Position numbers and translations under genes: made by a program. From UBA7985 sp002690455 (GTDB lineage Bacteria > Pseudomonadota > Alphaproteobacteria > UBA7985), in the NCBI GenBank assembly GCA_965662775.1, contig CBFIIW010000015.1:13308-77307 (forward strand): a stretch of 64,000 nucleotides of DNA, read 5' to 3'. Every line of letters starts with the position of its first letter. Position 1 is the first letter of the stretch. Below, piece after piece: positions 1-7,635 of the stretch. The notes beneath the pieces are model-generated. The model was given only the letters and a program-made list of their open reading frames with translations, did not search any database and was not told the DNA's origin.

Positions 1-24
1 TCTCTGGCACCGGAGGTTCTCTAA
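1..24 (+). CDS. rplN: 50S ribosomal protein L14, C-terminal end (partial)
   Basis: Frame 1 reads Ser-Leu-Ala-Pro-Glu-Val-Leu and then TAA. SLAPEVL is the usual C-terminus of bacterial L14, the gene that precedes rplX in the spc operon. Only the last seven codons are in the window. The purine-rich CCGGAGG inside these codons lies about 10 nt before the rplX start and probably serves as its ribosome binding site, so the two genes look translationally coupled. Confidence 0.85.
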   Translation, partial: SLAPEVL

Positions 25-27
25 GCC

Positions 28-342
28 ATGAAGTTCAAGATCAAGACAGGTGATGACGTCATCGTCACAGCTGGTAAGGACAAGGGTAAGCGCGGCAAAG
101 TCACGAAGGTCCTGCGCGCGCAGAGCCGTGTGGTTGTTCAGGGCGCCAATCTGGCCACCAAGCATCAGAAGCCAACACAGGCTTCCACCGGCGGGATCGT
201 TCGTCAGGAGGCGTCGTTGCACATCTCCAACGTTGCAATCGTCGATCCGACGGATAGCAAGCCAGCCCGTGTTGGCTATCGCTTCAACGACGCAGGCGTG
301 AAGGAGCGGTTTTCCAAGCGCTCCGGCGCTGTGATTTCCTGA
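28..342 (+). CDS. rplX: 50S ribosomal protein L24
   Basis: This 104-residue protein matches the usual length of L24, an early assembly protein of the large subunit that binds the 5' region of 23S rRNA. The N-terminal KOW motif is visible (DDVIVTAGKDKGKRGKV, about residues 9-25), followed by the conserved segment around NLATKHQKPTQ. It lies 3 nt after the rplN stop and 16 nt before rplE, as expected for the spc operon. The ATG at 28 is preceded by the Shine-Dalgarno-like GGAGG in the end of rplN. Nothing is odd about it. Confidence 0.97.
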   Translation: MKFKIKTGDDVIVTAGKDKGKRGKVTKVLRAQSRVVVQGANLATKHQKPTQASTGGIVRQEASLHISNVAIVDPTDSKPARVGYRFNDAGVKERFSKRSGAVIS

Positions 343-358
343 GAGGGGGGCTGACATC

Positions 359-904
359 ATGAGCGAACCTCGTTTGAAAACACACTATAAGGAAGTGGTT
401 GTCCCCAAGCTGTCCGCTGACCTTGAAATCAAGAACCCGATGGCGGTTCCCAAGCTGGAAAAGATCGTGCTGAACATGGGTGTTTCCGGCGCCGTAACGG
501 ACCGGAAGGTTCTGACCCAGGCCATGGACGAAATGACCCTGATTGCGGGTCAAAAGCCGGTTGAAACGATCGCGCGAAAGTCTGAAGCCGGGTTTAAGAT
601 CCGTGACGGGATGAAGATCGGCTGTAAAGTCACCCTGCGCGGCAAGAGAATGTACGAATTCCTGGACCGTCTGATCACGATAGCCATGCCGCGTATCCGC
701 GATTTCCGTGGGCTCACGGGCAAGGGTTTTGACGGCCGTGGCAACTTCGCCATGGGCATAACTGAGCAGATTGTTTTTCCGGAAATCGAGTATGACAAGA
801 TCGACACGATCCGCGGCATGAACATCGTTATCGTCACCACCGCGACCACCAACGAAGAAGGCAAGGCTCTTTTGTCTGCTTTCGAAATGCCGTTCGCGAA
901 CTGA
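359..904 (+). CDS. rplE: 50S ribosomal protein L5
   Basis: The 181-residue product is L5, which binds 5S rRNA in the central protuberance and contacts S13 in the 30S subunit. Diagnostic stretches are KIVLNMGVSGA near residue 35, the KSEAGFKIRDGMKIGCKVTLRG block near residues 78-99, and MNIVIVTTATTNEEGKALL near the C-terminus. The start is preceded by GAGAGGGGGG. It lies between rplX and rpsN, the canonical order. Confidence 0.98.
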   Translation: MSEPRLKTHYKEVVVPKLSADLEIKNPMAVPKLEKIVLNMGVSGAVTDRKVLTQAMDEMTLIAGQKPVETIARKSEAGFKIRDGMKIGCKVTLRGKRMYEFLDRLITIAMPRIRDFRGLTGKGFDGRGNFAMGITEQIVFPEIEYDKIDTIRGMNIVIVTTATTNEEGKALLSAFEMPFAN

Positions 905-922
905 GCGGAGAGGATCTGAAAA

Positions 923-1228
923 ATGGCTAAAAAGTCTATGATTGCCCGCGAAGTGAAGCGGGAGCGCCTGGTCAATAAGTTCGCGGAGAAGCGTGCGGAG
1001 CTCAAGGCGGTCATCGCGAACAAGGCGCTGGACCCGTCCGAACGATTTATGGCTGTGCTGCAACTGCAGAAGCTGCCTCGGAATTCCTCTCGCATCCGTA
1101 TGCATAATCGGTGTGGCCTCACCGGACGCCCGCACGCGGTTTACCGCCGTTTCAACATTTCCCGAATTGCCCTGCGTGAGCTGGGTTCTTCGGGTCGCCT
1201 CCCCGGCGTCATAAAGTCGAGCTGGTAA
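923..1228 (+). CDS. rpsN: 30S ribosomal protein S14 (zinc-independent form)
   Basis: S14 binds the head of the 30S subunit. At 101 residues this is the long, C-minus type: the CxxC...CxxC zinc ribbon of the short form is absent, and the conserved C-terminal half (RMHNRCGLTGRPHAVYRRF, about residues 59-77) is intact. It starts 18 nt after rplE, and its stop is followed within a few bases by the AAGGAG that serves rpsH. Its length and position are normal. Confidence 0.97.
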   Translation: MAKKSMIAREVKRERLVNKFAEKRAELKAVIANKALDPSERFMAVLQLQKLPRNSSRIRMHNRCGLTGRPHAVYRRFNISRIALRELGSSGRLPGVIKSSW

Positions 1229-1239
1229 GGAGAACGCAC

Positions 1240-1638
1240 ATGGCAATGTCCGATCCATTGGGTGATATGCTCACCCGCATTCGCAACGGTCAGCGCGCTC
1301 GCCTCTCGTCGGTTAAGTCACCGGCGTCCAAGATGCGTGAGAGCGTGCTGAAGGTACTGGAATCTCAGGGCTTCATCCGCGGTTACAAAGTTGCGGAAGT
1401 GCGCAAGGGCATCTCCGAACTGACCATCGAGTTGAAGTACCACGACGGTGATCCGGTTATTCGCGAGCTGGACCGCGTGTCTACGCCTGGGCGCCGCGTA
1501 TTCACCAAGATTAACGACCTACGGCCTTTCCGTAATGGGCTGGGTGTGCAGATTATTTCGACCTCCTCCGGTGTGATGGCAGACGGCGAAGCCCGTGCCC
1601 GCAACGTTGGCGGCGAAGTGCTCTGCCGGATCTTCTAA
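1240..1638 (+). CDS. rpsH: 30S ribosomal protein S8
   Basis: S8 is a primary 16S rRNA binding protein (helix 21 region) and in Escherichia coli also represses its own spc operon. The 132-residue product starts DPLGDMLTRIRNGQRA and ends with the conserved GGEVLCRIF. The ATG at 1240 has AAGGAG at 1228-1233 (spacing about 6 nt). A second in-frame ATG two codons later (MSDPLGD) is also possible. Neighbours are in canonical order. Confidence 0.97.
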   Translation: MAMSDPLGDMLTRIRNGQRARLSSVKSPASKMRESVLKVLESQGFIRGYKVAEVRKGISELTIELKYHDGDPVIRELDRVSTPGRRVFTKINDLRPFRNGLGVQIISTSSGVMADGEARARNVGGEVLCRIF

Positions 1639-1655
1639 GAAGGGAAGTGTGAGAC

Positions 1656-2189
1656 ATGTCTCGTATTGGTAAGAACCCGGTTCCTGTGCCTGCAAGTGTT
1701 GAAGTTTCCGTCAATGGACAGGAAATTACAGCAAAAGGTAAGCTCGGCGAGCTGGCTTTTGTCGCGAATGGTGCAGTCGAAATTAAGTTTGAGAACGGTG
1801 AAGTCACTGTATCACCCAGGGACGAAAGCCGAGACGCGCGCGCCCAATGGGGGACGGCTCGAGCCCGGATCGCCAACATGGTGTCCGGCGTCTCCGAAGG
1901 TTTCTCCAAGGAGTTGGAACTGGTGGGCGTCGGTTATCGTGCTGCGCTCAAGGGGAAGGACCTTCAACTGCAGCTCGGTTTCTCGCACGATGTTTTGTAC
2001 CCGATCCCGGATGGGGTGAAGGTCACTTGCGAAAAGCCGACGTCGATCAAGCTCGAAGGAGCCGACAAACAGGAAATCGGCCAGATGGCGGCCGAGATCC
2101 GGTCCTACCGTCCGCCAGAGCCGTACAAGGGCAAAGGCATCCGTTATGTCGGCGAATACATCGCCCGCAAGGAAGGTAAGAAGAAGTAA
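1656..2189 (+). CDS. rplF: 50S ribosomal protein L6
   Basis: L6 binds 23S rRNA near the sarcin-ricin loop and the factor-binding site. The 177-residue protein begins MSRIGKNPVPVPASVEV and carries the second-domain signature RSYRPPEPYKGKGIRYVGE near residue 150, giving the two repeated alpha/beta domains of the family. It ends with a basic GKKK tail. The ATG at 1656 is preceded by AAGGGAAG. It is 17 nt downstream of rpsH. Confidence 0.98.
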   Translation: MSRIGKNPVPVPASVEVSVNGQEITAKGKLGELAFVANGAVEIKFENGEVTVSPRDESRDARAQWGTARARIANMVSGVSEGFSKELELVGVGYRAALKGKDLQLQLGFSHDVLYPIPDGVKVTCEKPTSIKLEGADKQEIGQMAAEIRSYRPPEPYKGKGIRYVGEYIARKEGKKK

Positions 2190-2233
2190 GTCCCTTTTTT
2201 GGGCTTGCGGCTTCCACAGAGGGAAACCGAAGT

Positions 2234-2596
2234 ATGCGTACTCGTTACAACAAACGGATTGACCGTGCGAACCGCACCCGCTCCGCGCTGGCCCGCAAGG
2301 GACGCGGTCGGCTGCGTCTGAGCATTTTCCGGTCGTCTAAGCATATCTACGCGCAAGTCATCGATGACGTGCGTGGCGTCACGCTGGCAGCTGCGTCGAC
2401 CGTTGACAAGTCGCTCCAGGGCAAGTTGTCCAAGACCACTGATATGGCAGCGGCTTCCGAGGTCGGAAAGCTGGTCGCAGAGCGGGCTAAGGCAGCGGGC
2501 GTGGAAAAGGTTGCCTTTGACCGTGGCGCTTACAAGTTTCACGGCCGCGTCAAGGCTGTGGCAGAGGGCGCGCGCGAAGGCGGGCTGAGCTTTTAA
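2234..2596 (+). CDS. rplR: 50S ribosomal protein L18
   Basis: L18 binds 5S rRNA with L5. The 120-residue product has the basic N-terminus (RYNKRIDRANRTRSALARKG), the core RLSIFRSSKHIYAQVIDD near residues 37-54, and the C-terminal FDRGAYKFHGRVKAVAEGAREGG typical of the family. A 44-nt spacer with GAGGGAAACCGA before the start separates it from rplF. The 144 nt that follow it contain no gene and break the usual tight coupling with rpsE. Confidence 0.97.
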   Translation: MRTRYNKRIDRANRTRSALARKGRGRLRLSIFRSSKHIYAQVIDDVRGVTLAAASTVDKSLQGKLSKTTDMAAASEVGKLVAERAKAAGVEKVAFDRGAYKFHGRVKAVAEGAREGGLSF

Positions 2597-2740
2597 TCTG
2601 TCGGGTGGTGGCATCGGTCCGCCGCCCGGCCCGACGACAGCGGCGTTGACCTGGCTGGTCCGATCCAAAATGTGGGCGGACATCGCAGGTCTCGATAGAA
2701 AGTGCCAGAGCTGTCCCAACACTGAAAAGGACGTAGTCGA
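2597..2740 (+). other. Long rplR-rpsE spacer with imperfect stem
   Basis: This gap is unusually long for the spc operon. It opens with a potential stem: CTGTCGGG (about 2598-2605) against CCCGACGACAG (about 2630-2640), with a 3-nt bulge around a GC-rich interior. I see no coding region, and no promoter with an acceptable -10. It may be a processing or attenuation site, but that is inference. Confidence 0.35.
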
Positions 2741-3331
2741 ATGGCTCGTGATGATAACAGAGGCGGCGGCGGCCGCGGCGGTCGTGATCGCCGGAACAAG
2801 CGTGAGGATGAAGGCCCAGAGCTGATCGAGAAGCTCGTCTTCATCAACCGCGTTGCAAAGGTTGTTAAGGGTGGCCGTCGGTTTGGTTTTGCTGCGCTGG
2901 TTGTGGTTGGCGACGGCAAAGGCCGCGTGGGCCAGGGCCACGGCAAAGCCAAGGAGGTGCCTGAGGCCATTCGTAAAGCGACCGAAGCCGCGAAGAAGTC
3001 TATGGTCCGCATTCCGCTTAAGGAAGGACGCACTCTTCACCACGATGTCGAGGGCCGTTTTGGCGCTGGTAAAGTGGTATTCCGCACGGCGCCTCCCGGG
3101 ACCGGGATCATTGCCGGTGGTCCATCGCGTGCCGTGATGGAAGCGCTTGGCGTGGCAGATGTTGTGGCGAAATCCAACGGTACGTCGAACCCGTACAACC
3201 TTGTTCGGGCGACCATCGACGCTCTGCAGCGTACGCAGTCCCCGCGTCAGGTTGCACAACGTCGCGGTGTCAAGGTCGCTGACGTGCTGCAGACCGCAGA
3301 TCAGGGCGAGGAGGCCATGGCCGAGGCCTGA
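2741..3331 (+). CDS. rpsE: 30S ribosomal protein S5
   Basis: S5 helps maintain decoding accuracy and lies close to the spectinomycin site. The 196-residue protein has a glycine/arginine-rich N-terminal extension (about residues 1-20), then the double-stranded RNA-binding-like core (LIEKLVFINRVAKVVKGGRR, VGDGKGRVGQGHGKAKEVP) and the C-terminal RAVMEALGVADVVAKSNGT block. AAAAGGA at 2726-2732 fits the ATG at 2741. The length is slightly above the E. coli protein because of both terminal extensions. Confidence 0.98.
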   Translation: MARDDNRGGGGRGGRDRRNKREDEGPELIEKLVFINRVAKVVKGGRRFGFAALVVVGDGKGRVGQGHGKAKEVPEAIRKATEAAKKSMVRIPLKEGRTLHHDVEGRFGAGKVVFRTAPPGTGIIAGGPSRAVMEALGVADVVAKSNGTSNPYNLVRATIDALQRTQSPRQVAQRRGVKVADVLQTADQGEEAMAEA

Positions 3332-3367
3332 GGGTCTGGGGTCATGTCCGCTTAACGGAGAAAGACA

Positions 3368-3556
3368 ATGGCTGAAAACCGTATCCGCGTGACTCTGCTG
3401 CGCTCAGCGATCAGCTGCACAGAGAAGCAGAAAGCGAACCTCGTGGGCTTGGGGCTGAAGAAGCGCCATCAGACCCGCGATCTCGAAGATACTCCTGCGG
3501 TGCGCGGCATGATCAATGTCGTCAAGCACATGGTGCAGGTCGAGGAAGCAGCCTGA
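3368..3556 (+). CDS. rpmD: 50S ribosomal protein L30
   Basis: The 62-residue product matches L30: IRVTLLRSAISCTEKQKANL near the N-terminus, LGLKKRHQTRDLEDTPAVRGMI in the middle, and a C-terminal VKHMVQVEE. The ATG is preceded by GGAGAAAG. It sits between rpsE and rplO as expected. L30 is a small surface protein of the large subunit. The DNA shows nothing unusual. Confidence 0.96.
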   Translation: MAENRIRVTLLRSAISCTEKQKANLVGLGLKKRHQTRDLEDTPAVRGMINVVKHMVQVEEAA

Positions 3557-3634
3557 ACGAGGCTGGTTTCTGTTTGTTGAAGTCGAGTGCGGCCGGCACT
3601 GTCCGGGCGTGCGCAAGGCAAGGAAGATAAGACA

Positions 3635-4129
3635 ATGCGTTTGAATGAACTGCGCGACAATCCGGGCGCGCTCAAGGTCAAGAAACGGGTCGGTCGGGGT
3701 ATCGGCTCTGGCAAGGGCAAGACCGCCGGTCGTGGCCACAAGGGTCTGAAGGCCCGCTCTGGTGCTTCAATTAACGGTTTTGAGGGTGGTCAGATGCCGC
3801 TCTACCGGCGGCTGCCGAAGCGTGGCTTCTCCAACCAGCCGTTTAAGAAGGATCTGGTTGAGGTCAACGTAGGCCGCATTCAGCAGGCCGTTGACGCAGG
3901 CAAGCTGGACGCCAAGGCTACCGTTGACGCGGCTGCGCTGATCGCTGCTGGCGTGATCCGTCGTGAGCGCGATGGTGTTTCACTGCTGAGCAATGGTGAA
4001 CTGAGCACGAAGCTTGACCTGCACGTCTTCCGCGCTTCCAAAGGCGCAGCGGAGGCGGTGGAGAAGGCTGGTGGCAGTCTCAAGACCGACTACGTACCCA
4101 AGCGAAAGCGCGAGCGGGGCGGGAAGTAA
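3635..4129 (+). CDS. rplO: 50S ribosomal protein L15
   Basis: L15 is a late large-subunit assembly protein. The product is 164 residues from the ATG at 3635 (MRLNELRDNPGA), which has AAGGAAG upstream. An in-frame start at 3587 would add 16 residues unlike the family and was rejected. The glycine-rich N-terminal block (RVGRGIGSGKGKTAGRGHKG, about residues 18-37) and GFEGGQMPLYRRLPKRGF are diagnostic. It is followed by a 164-nt gap before secY. Confidence 0.97.
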   Translation: MRLNELRDNPGALKVKKRVGRGIGSGKGKTAGRGHKGLKARSGASINGFEGGQMPLYRRLPKRGFSNQPFKKDLVEVNVGRIQQAVDAGKLDAKATVDAAALIAAGVIRRERDGVSLLSNGELSTKLDLHVFRASKGAAEAVEKAGGSLKTDYVPKRKRERGGK

Positions 4130-4145
4130 TACGGCGGCTGAGGCA

Positions 4146-4226
4146 CGCCGGTGTTGAACCGGCGCAAACCTTGGCTTAATTACCGGCAGTGACGCAAAAG
4201 CAACGAGGCTGATGTCGTGTCAGCCT
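4146..4226 (+). promoter_or_regulatory. Two stem-loops in the rplO-secY gap
   Basis: Two perfect 7-bp hairpins lie between rplO and secY: CGCCGGT (4146-4152) / ACCGGCG (4158-4164) with a 5-nt loop, and AGGCTGA (4206-4212) / TCAGCCT (4220-4226) with a 7-nt loop. Neither is followed by a T-run, so they do not look like intrinsic terminators. They could be RNA-processing or mRNA-stability elements that set secY expression relative to the ribosomal genes. This role is inference. Confidence 0.45.
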
Positions 4227-4293
4227 TGTCTGTCTCCGGGGCCTGTCGATCCGGATGGTCAGACGCACAACACGCAAGGGCGGGAGTGTTTGA

Positions 4294-5751
4294 ATGACAT
4301 CTGCAGCTGAGCAGCTCGCGCAGAATTTTTCCTGGAGCACCTTCAGCAAGGCGCGTGATCTGCAGCAAAGGCTGTTGTTCACCCTTGGCGCCCTGATCGT
4401 TTTCCGGTTCGGTATCTTCATTCCACTGCCTGGAATTGATGTTGAGGTCTATCGTGCTGCGTATGGCGGAGACGATGACTCCGCCTTTCAGGCGCTCTTG
4501 CAGCAGATCAACCTGTTTGCCGGCGGTGCGTTGGAAAACCTGTCGATCTTTTCGCTGTCGATTTTCCCCTACATTTCAGCGTCGATCATCATGCAGCTCA
4601 TGCGCACGGTGATTCCTGAGTTTGAACGTTTGCAGAAAGAAGGCGAGTCTGGTCGACGCAAGATGAACCAGTACACGCGTTATCTGACTGTGATGATCGC
4701 TTTGTTCCAGGCGCTGGGGATCGCGGTCCTGCTGGAAAACTTCCCAGGTGTGGATCTGGTAATGAACGGCGGGTTTATCTTCCGCATTACCACAATGGTC
4801 ACGTTGACCGGCGGTACGGTCTTCCTGATGTGGTTGGGTGAGCAGATCACAGCCCGTGGGGTCGGTAACGGTATTTCACTGCTGATTTTTGCGGGTATTG
4901 TTGCGTCGATGCCCAGCGCGTTGTGGAACCTGCTGCGGAGTCTTCGCGAGGATGCTTCGGCGCTTCAGGCGCTCGGCGTTTTGGCGATCCTGATTGTCTC
5001 GTTGGCCATGGTTGTGCTGATCGTCTACGTCGAACGCGCACAGCGCAAGGTGCCGATCCAGTACCCAAGCCGGACGGCCGGTAACAAGCAGTTCCAGGGC
5101 CAGACGTCCTTTATCCCAATGAAGATAAATGCAGCAGGCGTGATCCCGGCCATCTTCGCGTCGACCATTGTGACCCTGCCGCTGCTGGGTGCGACCTTCG
5201 GCGATAGCCTGGCGGACAACGTTAACCCGGTTCTGGCGGGCATCGGTGCCGGTATGAACTGGTTTGCCGCCAACTTCCGCGCTGGTGAATGGCCTTACCT
5301 GTTGCTGTTGGTGGCTTTTGTAGTCTTCTTCACGTTCTTCTACACGGCCATCGTATTCAACCCAGAAGACACAGCACGCAATCTGAAGGAGTACGGTGGT
5401 TTCATTCCTGGCGTACGCCCGGGGAAGCAGACAGTTGCCTATCTGGATATCATCCTGTCACGGCTGACGGTCATCGGTGCGTCGTACCTTGCCTTTGTGG
5501 TTGCAGTGCCTGAACTGGCCAGGGTCATTGTGCAATCGAACTCCACCGGGTTAATCGTACCGATATTCCTTGGCGGGACGTCGCTGCTCATTATGGTAAC
5601 GGTGTCGATTGACTTCGTCAGCCAAGTGCAGACCCAACTGATGGCTGCTCAGTATGAGACGCTGCTGAAGCGCAACCAACAGGGGGGTCGGACCAAGCGG
5701 CGGGATACCAAGTCAAGCCGCCGTTCCCGTCGCCTGAAGCAAGACAAGTAA
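4294..5751 (+). CDS. secY: Preprotein translocase subunit SecY
   Basis: SecY is the ten-helix channel of the Sec translocon in the inner membrane. The 485-residue product has the N-terminal amphipathic segment (LRQ-like LQQRLLFTLGALIVFRFG), the plug region after TM1, the signature NLSIFSLSIFPYISASIIMQ near residue 84, cytoplasmic loop motifs YVERAQRKVPIQYPSR and GGFIPGVRPGKQT, and about ten hydrophobic segments. The final ~25 residues are strongly basic (KRRDTKSSRRSRRLKQ), longer than in E. coli. GGGAG precedes the ATG. It is the penultimate gene of the spc operon, followed by adk. Confidence 0.98.
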   Translation: MTSAAEQLAQNFSWSTFSKARDLQQRLLFTLGALIVFRFGIFIPLPGIDVEVYRAAYGGDDDSAFQALLQQINLFAGGALENLSIFSLSIFPYISASIIMQLMRTVIPEFERLQKEGESGRRKMNQYTRYLTVMIALFQALGIAVLLENFPGVDLVMNGGFIFRITTMVTLTGGTVFLMWLGEQITARGVGNGISLLIFAGIVASMPSALWNLLRSLREDASALQALGVLAILIVSLAMVVLIVYVERAQRKVPIQYPSRTAGNKQFQGQTSFIPMKINAAGVIPAIFASTIVTLPLLGATFGDSLADNVNPVLAGIGAGMNWFAANFRAGEWPYLLLLVAFVVFFTFFYTAIVFNPEDTARNLKEYGGFIPGVRPGKQTVAYLDIILSRLTVIGASYLAFVVAVPELARVIVQSNSTGLIVPIFLGGTSLLIMVTVSIDFVSQVQTQLMAAQYETLLKRNQQGGRTKRRDTKSSRRSRRLKQDK

Positions 5752-5787
5752 ATTCTGCCGTGTCAGGCGGGCGAAAGGTTCAGGACA

Positions 5788-6435
5788 ATGAACATAATTC
5801 TGCTCGGAGCGCCCGGTGCCGGAAAGGGAACGCAGGCGAAGATCCTCGTTGCTGAGCGTGGCATGGTGCAACTCTCTACTGGCGATATGCTGAGGGCTGT
5901 TCGGGCTTCGGGCTCGGAACTGGGTAAGCGCTTCGGTGAAGTGATGGATCGCGGCGAACTGATCCCCGATGCCATGATGATTGAGATGATTGACGCTCGG
6001 CTGGACGAGCCCGATTGCCGAAATGGTGCGATCTTTGACGGCTTCCCCCGGACGAGCGGGCAGGCTGAGGCGCTCGACGAGATGCTGCGACGCAAGAACC
6101 TGCCGCTGAAGGCTGTGATCGAGATGACGGTGGACGAAAACGCGCTCGTCGACCGGATCACGGGGCGTTACTCCTGCGAAAACTGCGGCGCGGGCTACCA
6201 CGATGTTTACCAACGCCCTTCGGTTGATGGGGTCTGTGATGCCTGTGGTCATACCACGTTCAAGCGGCGGCCGGATGATAATGCGCAGACAGTGCGCGAT
6301 CGTCTGACCGTCTACCGCCGCGATACCGCACCGATCATCCCGCACTATGACGCGCAGGGCTTAATCCAGCGTGTCGACGGCATGGCCGACATCGACGACG
6401 TACGCGCGGCAATTGCCGCAATCATGGACGAATGA
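5788..6435 (+). CDS. adk: Adenylate kinase with zinc-type lid
   Basis: The enzyme interconverts ATP + AMP and 2 ADP in the cytoplasm. The P-loop GAPGAGKGTQ is at residues 7-16, the AMP-binding FDGFPRTSGQAEAL near residue 83, and the lid contains four cysteines (CENCGAGYHD and CDACG, about residues 130-153) that would bind zinc as in Gram-positive adenylate kinases. At 215 residues it is a long-form enzyme. Location after secY is standard. A 191-nt gap follows. Confidence 0.97.
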   Translation: MNIILLGAPGAGKGTQAKILVAERGMVQLSTGDMLRAVRASGSELGKRFGEVMDRGELIPDAMMIEMIDARLDEPDCRNGAIFDGFPRTSGQAEALDEMLRRKNLPLKAVIEMTVDENALVDRITGRYSCENCGAGYHDVYQRPSVDGVCDACGHTTFKRRPDDNAQTVRDRLTVYRRDTAPIIPHYDAQGLIQRVDGMADIDDVRAAIAAIMDE

Positions 6436-6523
6436 GGGCTCATTGGGCCTGTGTTGGCGCGTCCCTTCGCTGGGCGCGGTGCTGGCCTTCGGAATTTGCG
6501 TCCACGGATAACCCGTGGGGTCA

Positions 6524-6552
6524 TTGACAGTTTGTGAAGGGACTTCTAAACC
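6524..6552 (+). promoter_or_regulatory. Possible sigma-70 promoter for the alpha operon
   Basis: A perfect -35 hexamer TTGACA (6524-6529) is followed, after 17 nt, by TAAACC (6547-6552), a weak -10. It lies in the 191-nt adk-rpsM gap, about 75 nt before the rpsM start, where a separate promoter for rpsM-rpsK-rpoA-rplQ would be useful. The weak -10 keeps confidence low. Confidence 0.35.
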
Positions 6553-6626
6553 GACCGCTACACAAGTGGCAGTCCCGGGAACCGTGGCTGCCGCTTTGAC
6601 TTTTGTGCTTAGTGAGGAGACCCAGT

Positions 6627-6995
6627 GTGGCTCGTATTGCAGGGGTAAACATCCCTACCGACAAGCGTGTACACATCGCTCTGACGTACATCCACGGTAT
6701 CGGCAACACCAAGGCGAAGGAAATCACCACCGCCTTGGGCATTGACGAAATGTCCCGTGTGAACCAGCTCAGCGACGATCAGGTGGTGGCAATCCGTGAA
6801 AAGATTGATGCCGACTATCTGGTAGAAGGTGAGTTGCGTACTCAAGTTCGCATGAACATCAAGCGTCTGCAGGACATGAAATGCTACCGCGGCTTGCGCC
6901 ACCGTCGCAAGCTTCCGGTTCGTGGCCAGCGGACCCGGTGCAACGCCCGCACTCGTAAAGGCAAGGCCGTCGCGATCGCCGGTAAGAAGAAGTAG
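6627..6995 (+). CDS. rpsM: 30S ribosomal protein S13
   Basis: S13 sits in the 30S head and contacts L5 and P-site tRNA. I place the start at the GTG at 6627 (reads M-A-R-I-A-G-V), with GAGGAGA at 6613-6619. The in-frame TTG at 6603 would add eight residues absent from the family. The 122-residue product shows ARIAGVNIPTDKRV, LTYIHGIGNTKA and the C-terminal LRHRRKLPVRGQRTRCNART. It opens the alpha operon. Confidence 0.97.
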   Translation: MARIAGVNIPTDKRVHIALTYIHGIGNTKAKEITTALGIDEMSRVNQLSDDQVVAIREKIDADYLVEGELRTQVRMNIKRLQDMKCYRGLRHRRKLPVRGQRTRCNARTRKGKAVAIAGKKK

Positions 6996-7079
6996 GGACA
7001 GACTTGGCGCCTTTGGCAAAACTCCGATATAGGGGTGACGCCGGCGGCAGCTCGTCTGTTCAGTTAATTTCGATGATAT

Positions 7080-7101
7080 AGCACCCGGTGGGACCGGTGC
7101 T
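7080..7101 (+). promoter_or_regulatory. Stem-loop in the rpsM-rpsK gap
   Basis: AGCACCCGGT (7080-7089) pairs with ACCGGTGCT (7093-7101), giving nine base pairs with one bulged C and a short GGG loop. It lies 28 nt upstream of rpsK with no T-run after it. This is a plausible leader or processing structure; its function is unknown. Confidence 0.4.
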
Positions 7102-7128
7102 GTGTAGAAACTTTGAAAGGATGTCCCA

Positions 7129-7518
7129 ATGGCACAGCCAAGTCGCGGTTTGCGTCGTCGCGAGCGGAAGAACATTACCAACGGGGTCGCGCACGTTAAT
7201 TCGACCTTTAACAACACGATTATCACGATCTCAGATGTGCAAGGTAACGTGATTTCGTGGTCTTCTGCTGGCGGGCAGGGGTTCAAAGGGTCGCGGAAAT
7301 CTACCCCCTATGCTGCGCAGGTGGCTGCAGAAGATGCAGGCCGCAAAGCTCAAGATCACGGCATGAAGTCGCTCGACGTGAATGTGAAGGGTCCTGGGTC
7401 TGGGCGTGAATCCGCACTGCGCGCACTGCAGGCAATTGGCTTCACCATTACCTCGATCCGTGACGTAACCCCCGTTCCGCATAACGGCTGTCGCCCACGG
7501 AAACAGCGCCGGGTCTAA
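7129..7518 (+). CDS. rpsK: 30S ribosomal protein S11
   Basis: S11 forms part of the 30S platform near the mRNA exit. The 129-residue protein has HVNSTFNNTIITISDVQGNV near residue 23, WSSAGGQGFKGSRKSTPYAAQ, the signature VNVKGPGSGRESALRAL, and the C-terminal DVTPVPHNGCRPRKQRRV, all family hallmarks. The start is preceded by AAAGGA. It is separated from rpsM by 133 nt and from rpoA by 117 nt, looser than usual. Confidence 0.98.
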   Translation: MAQPSRGLRRRERKNITNGVAHVNSTFNNTIITISDVQGNVISWSSAGGQGFKGSRKSTPYAAQVAAEDAGRKAQDHGMKSLDVNVKGPGSGRESALRALQAIGFTITSIRDVTPVPHNGCRPRKQRRV

Positions 7519-7635
7519 GACCCTCGACGCCTTGTTCCTCCGCTGCCTTTACCAGCGTTGGATCTACACTATTTTTGCCGGTTGTGCCTGGTAAGTGGTC
7601 GCTGGCGTTTTTGGAAATTAAGAGGTAACTGCCGC

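Noticed and set aside
284..1258. A 324-codon reverse frame across rplE-rpsN
   Set aside because: It is a shadow of conserved ribosomal genes on the other strand with no family resemblance.
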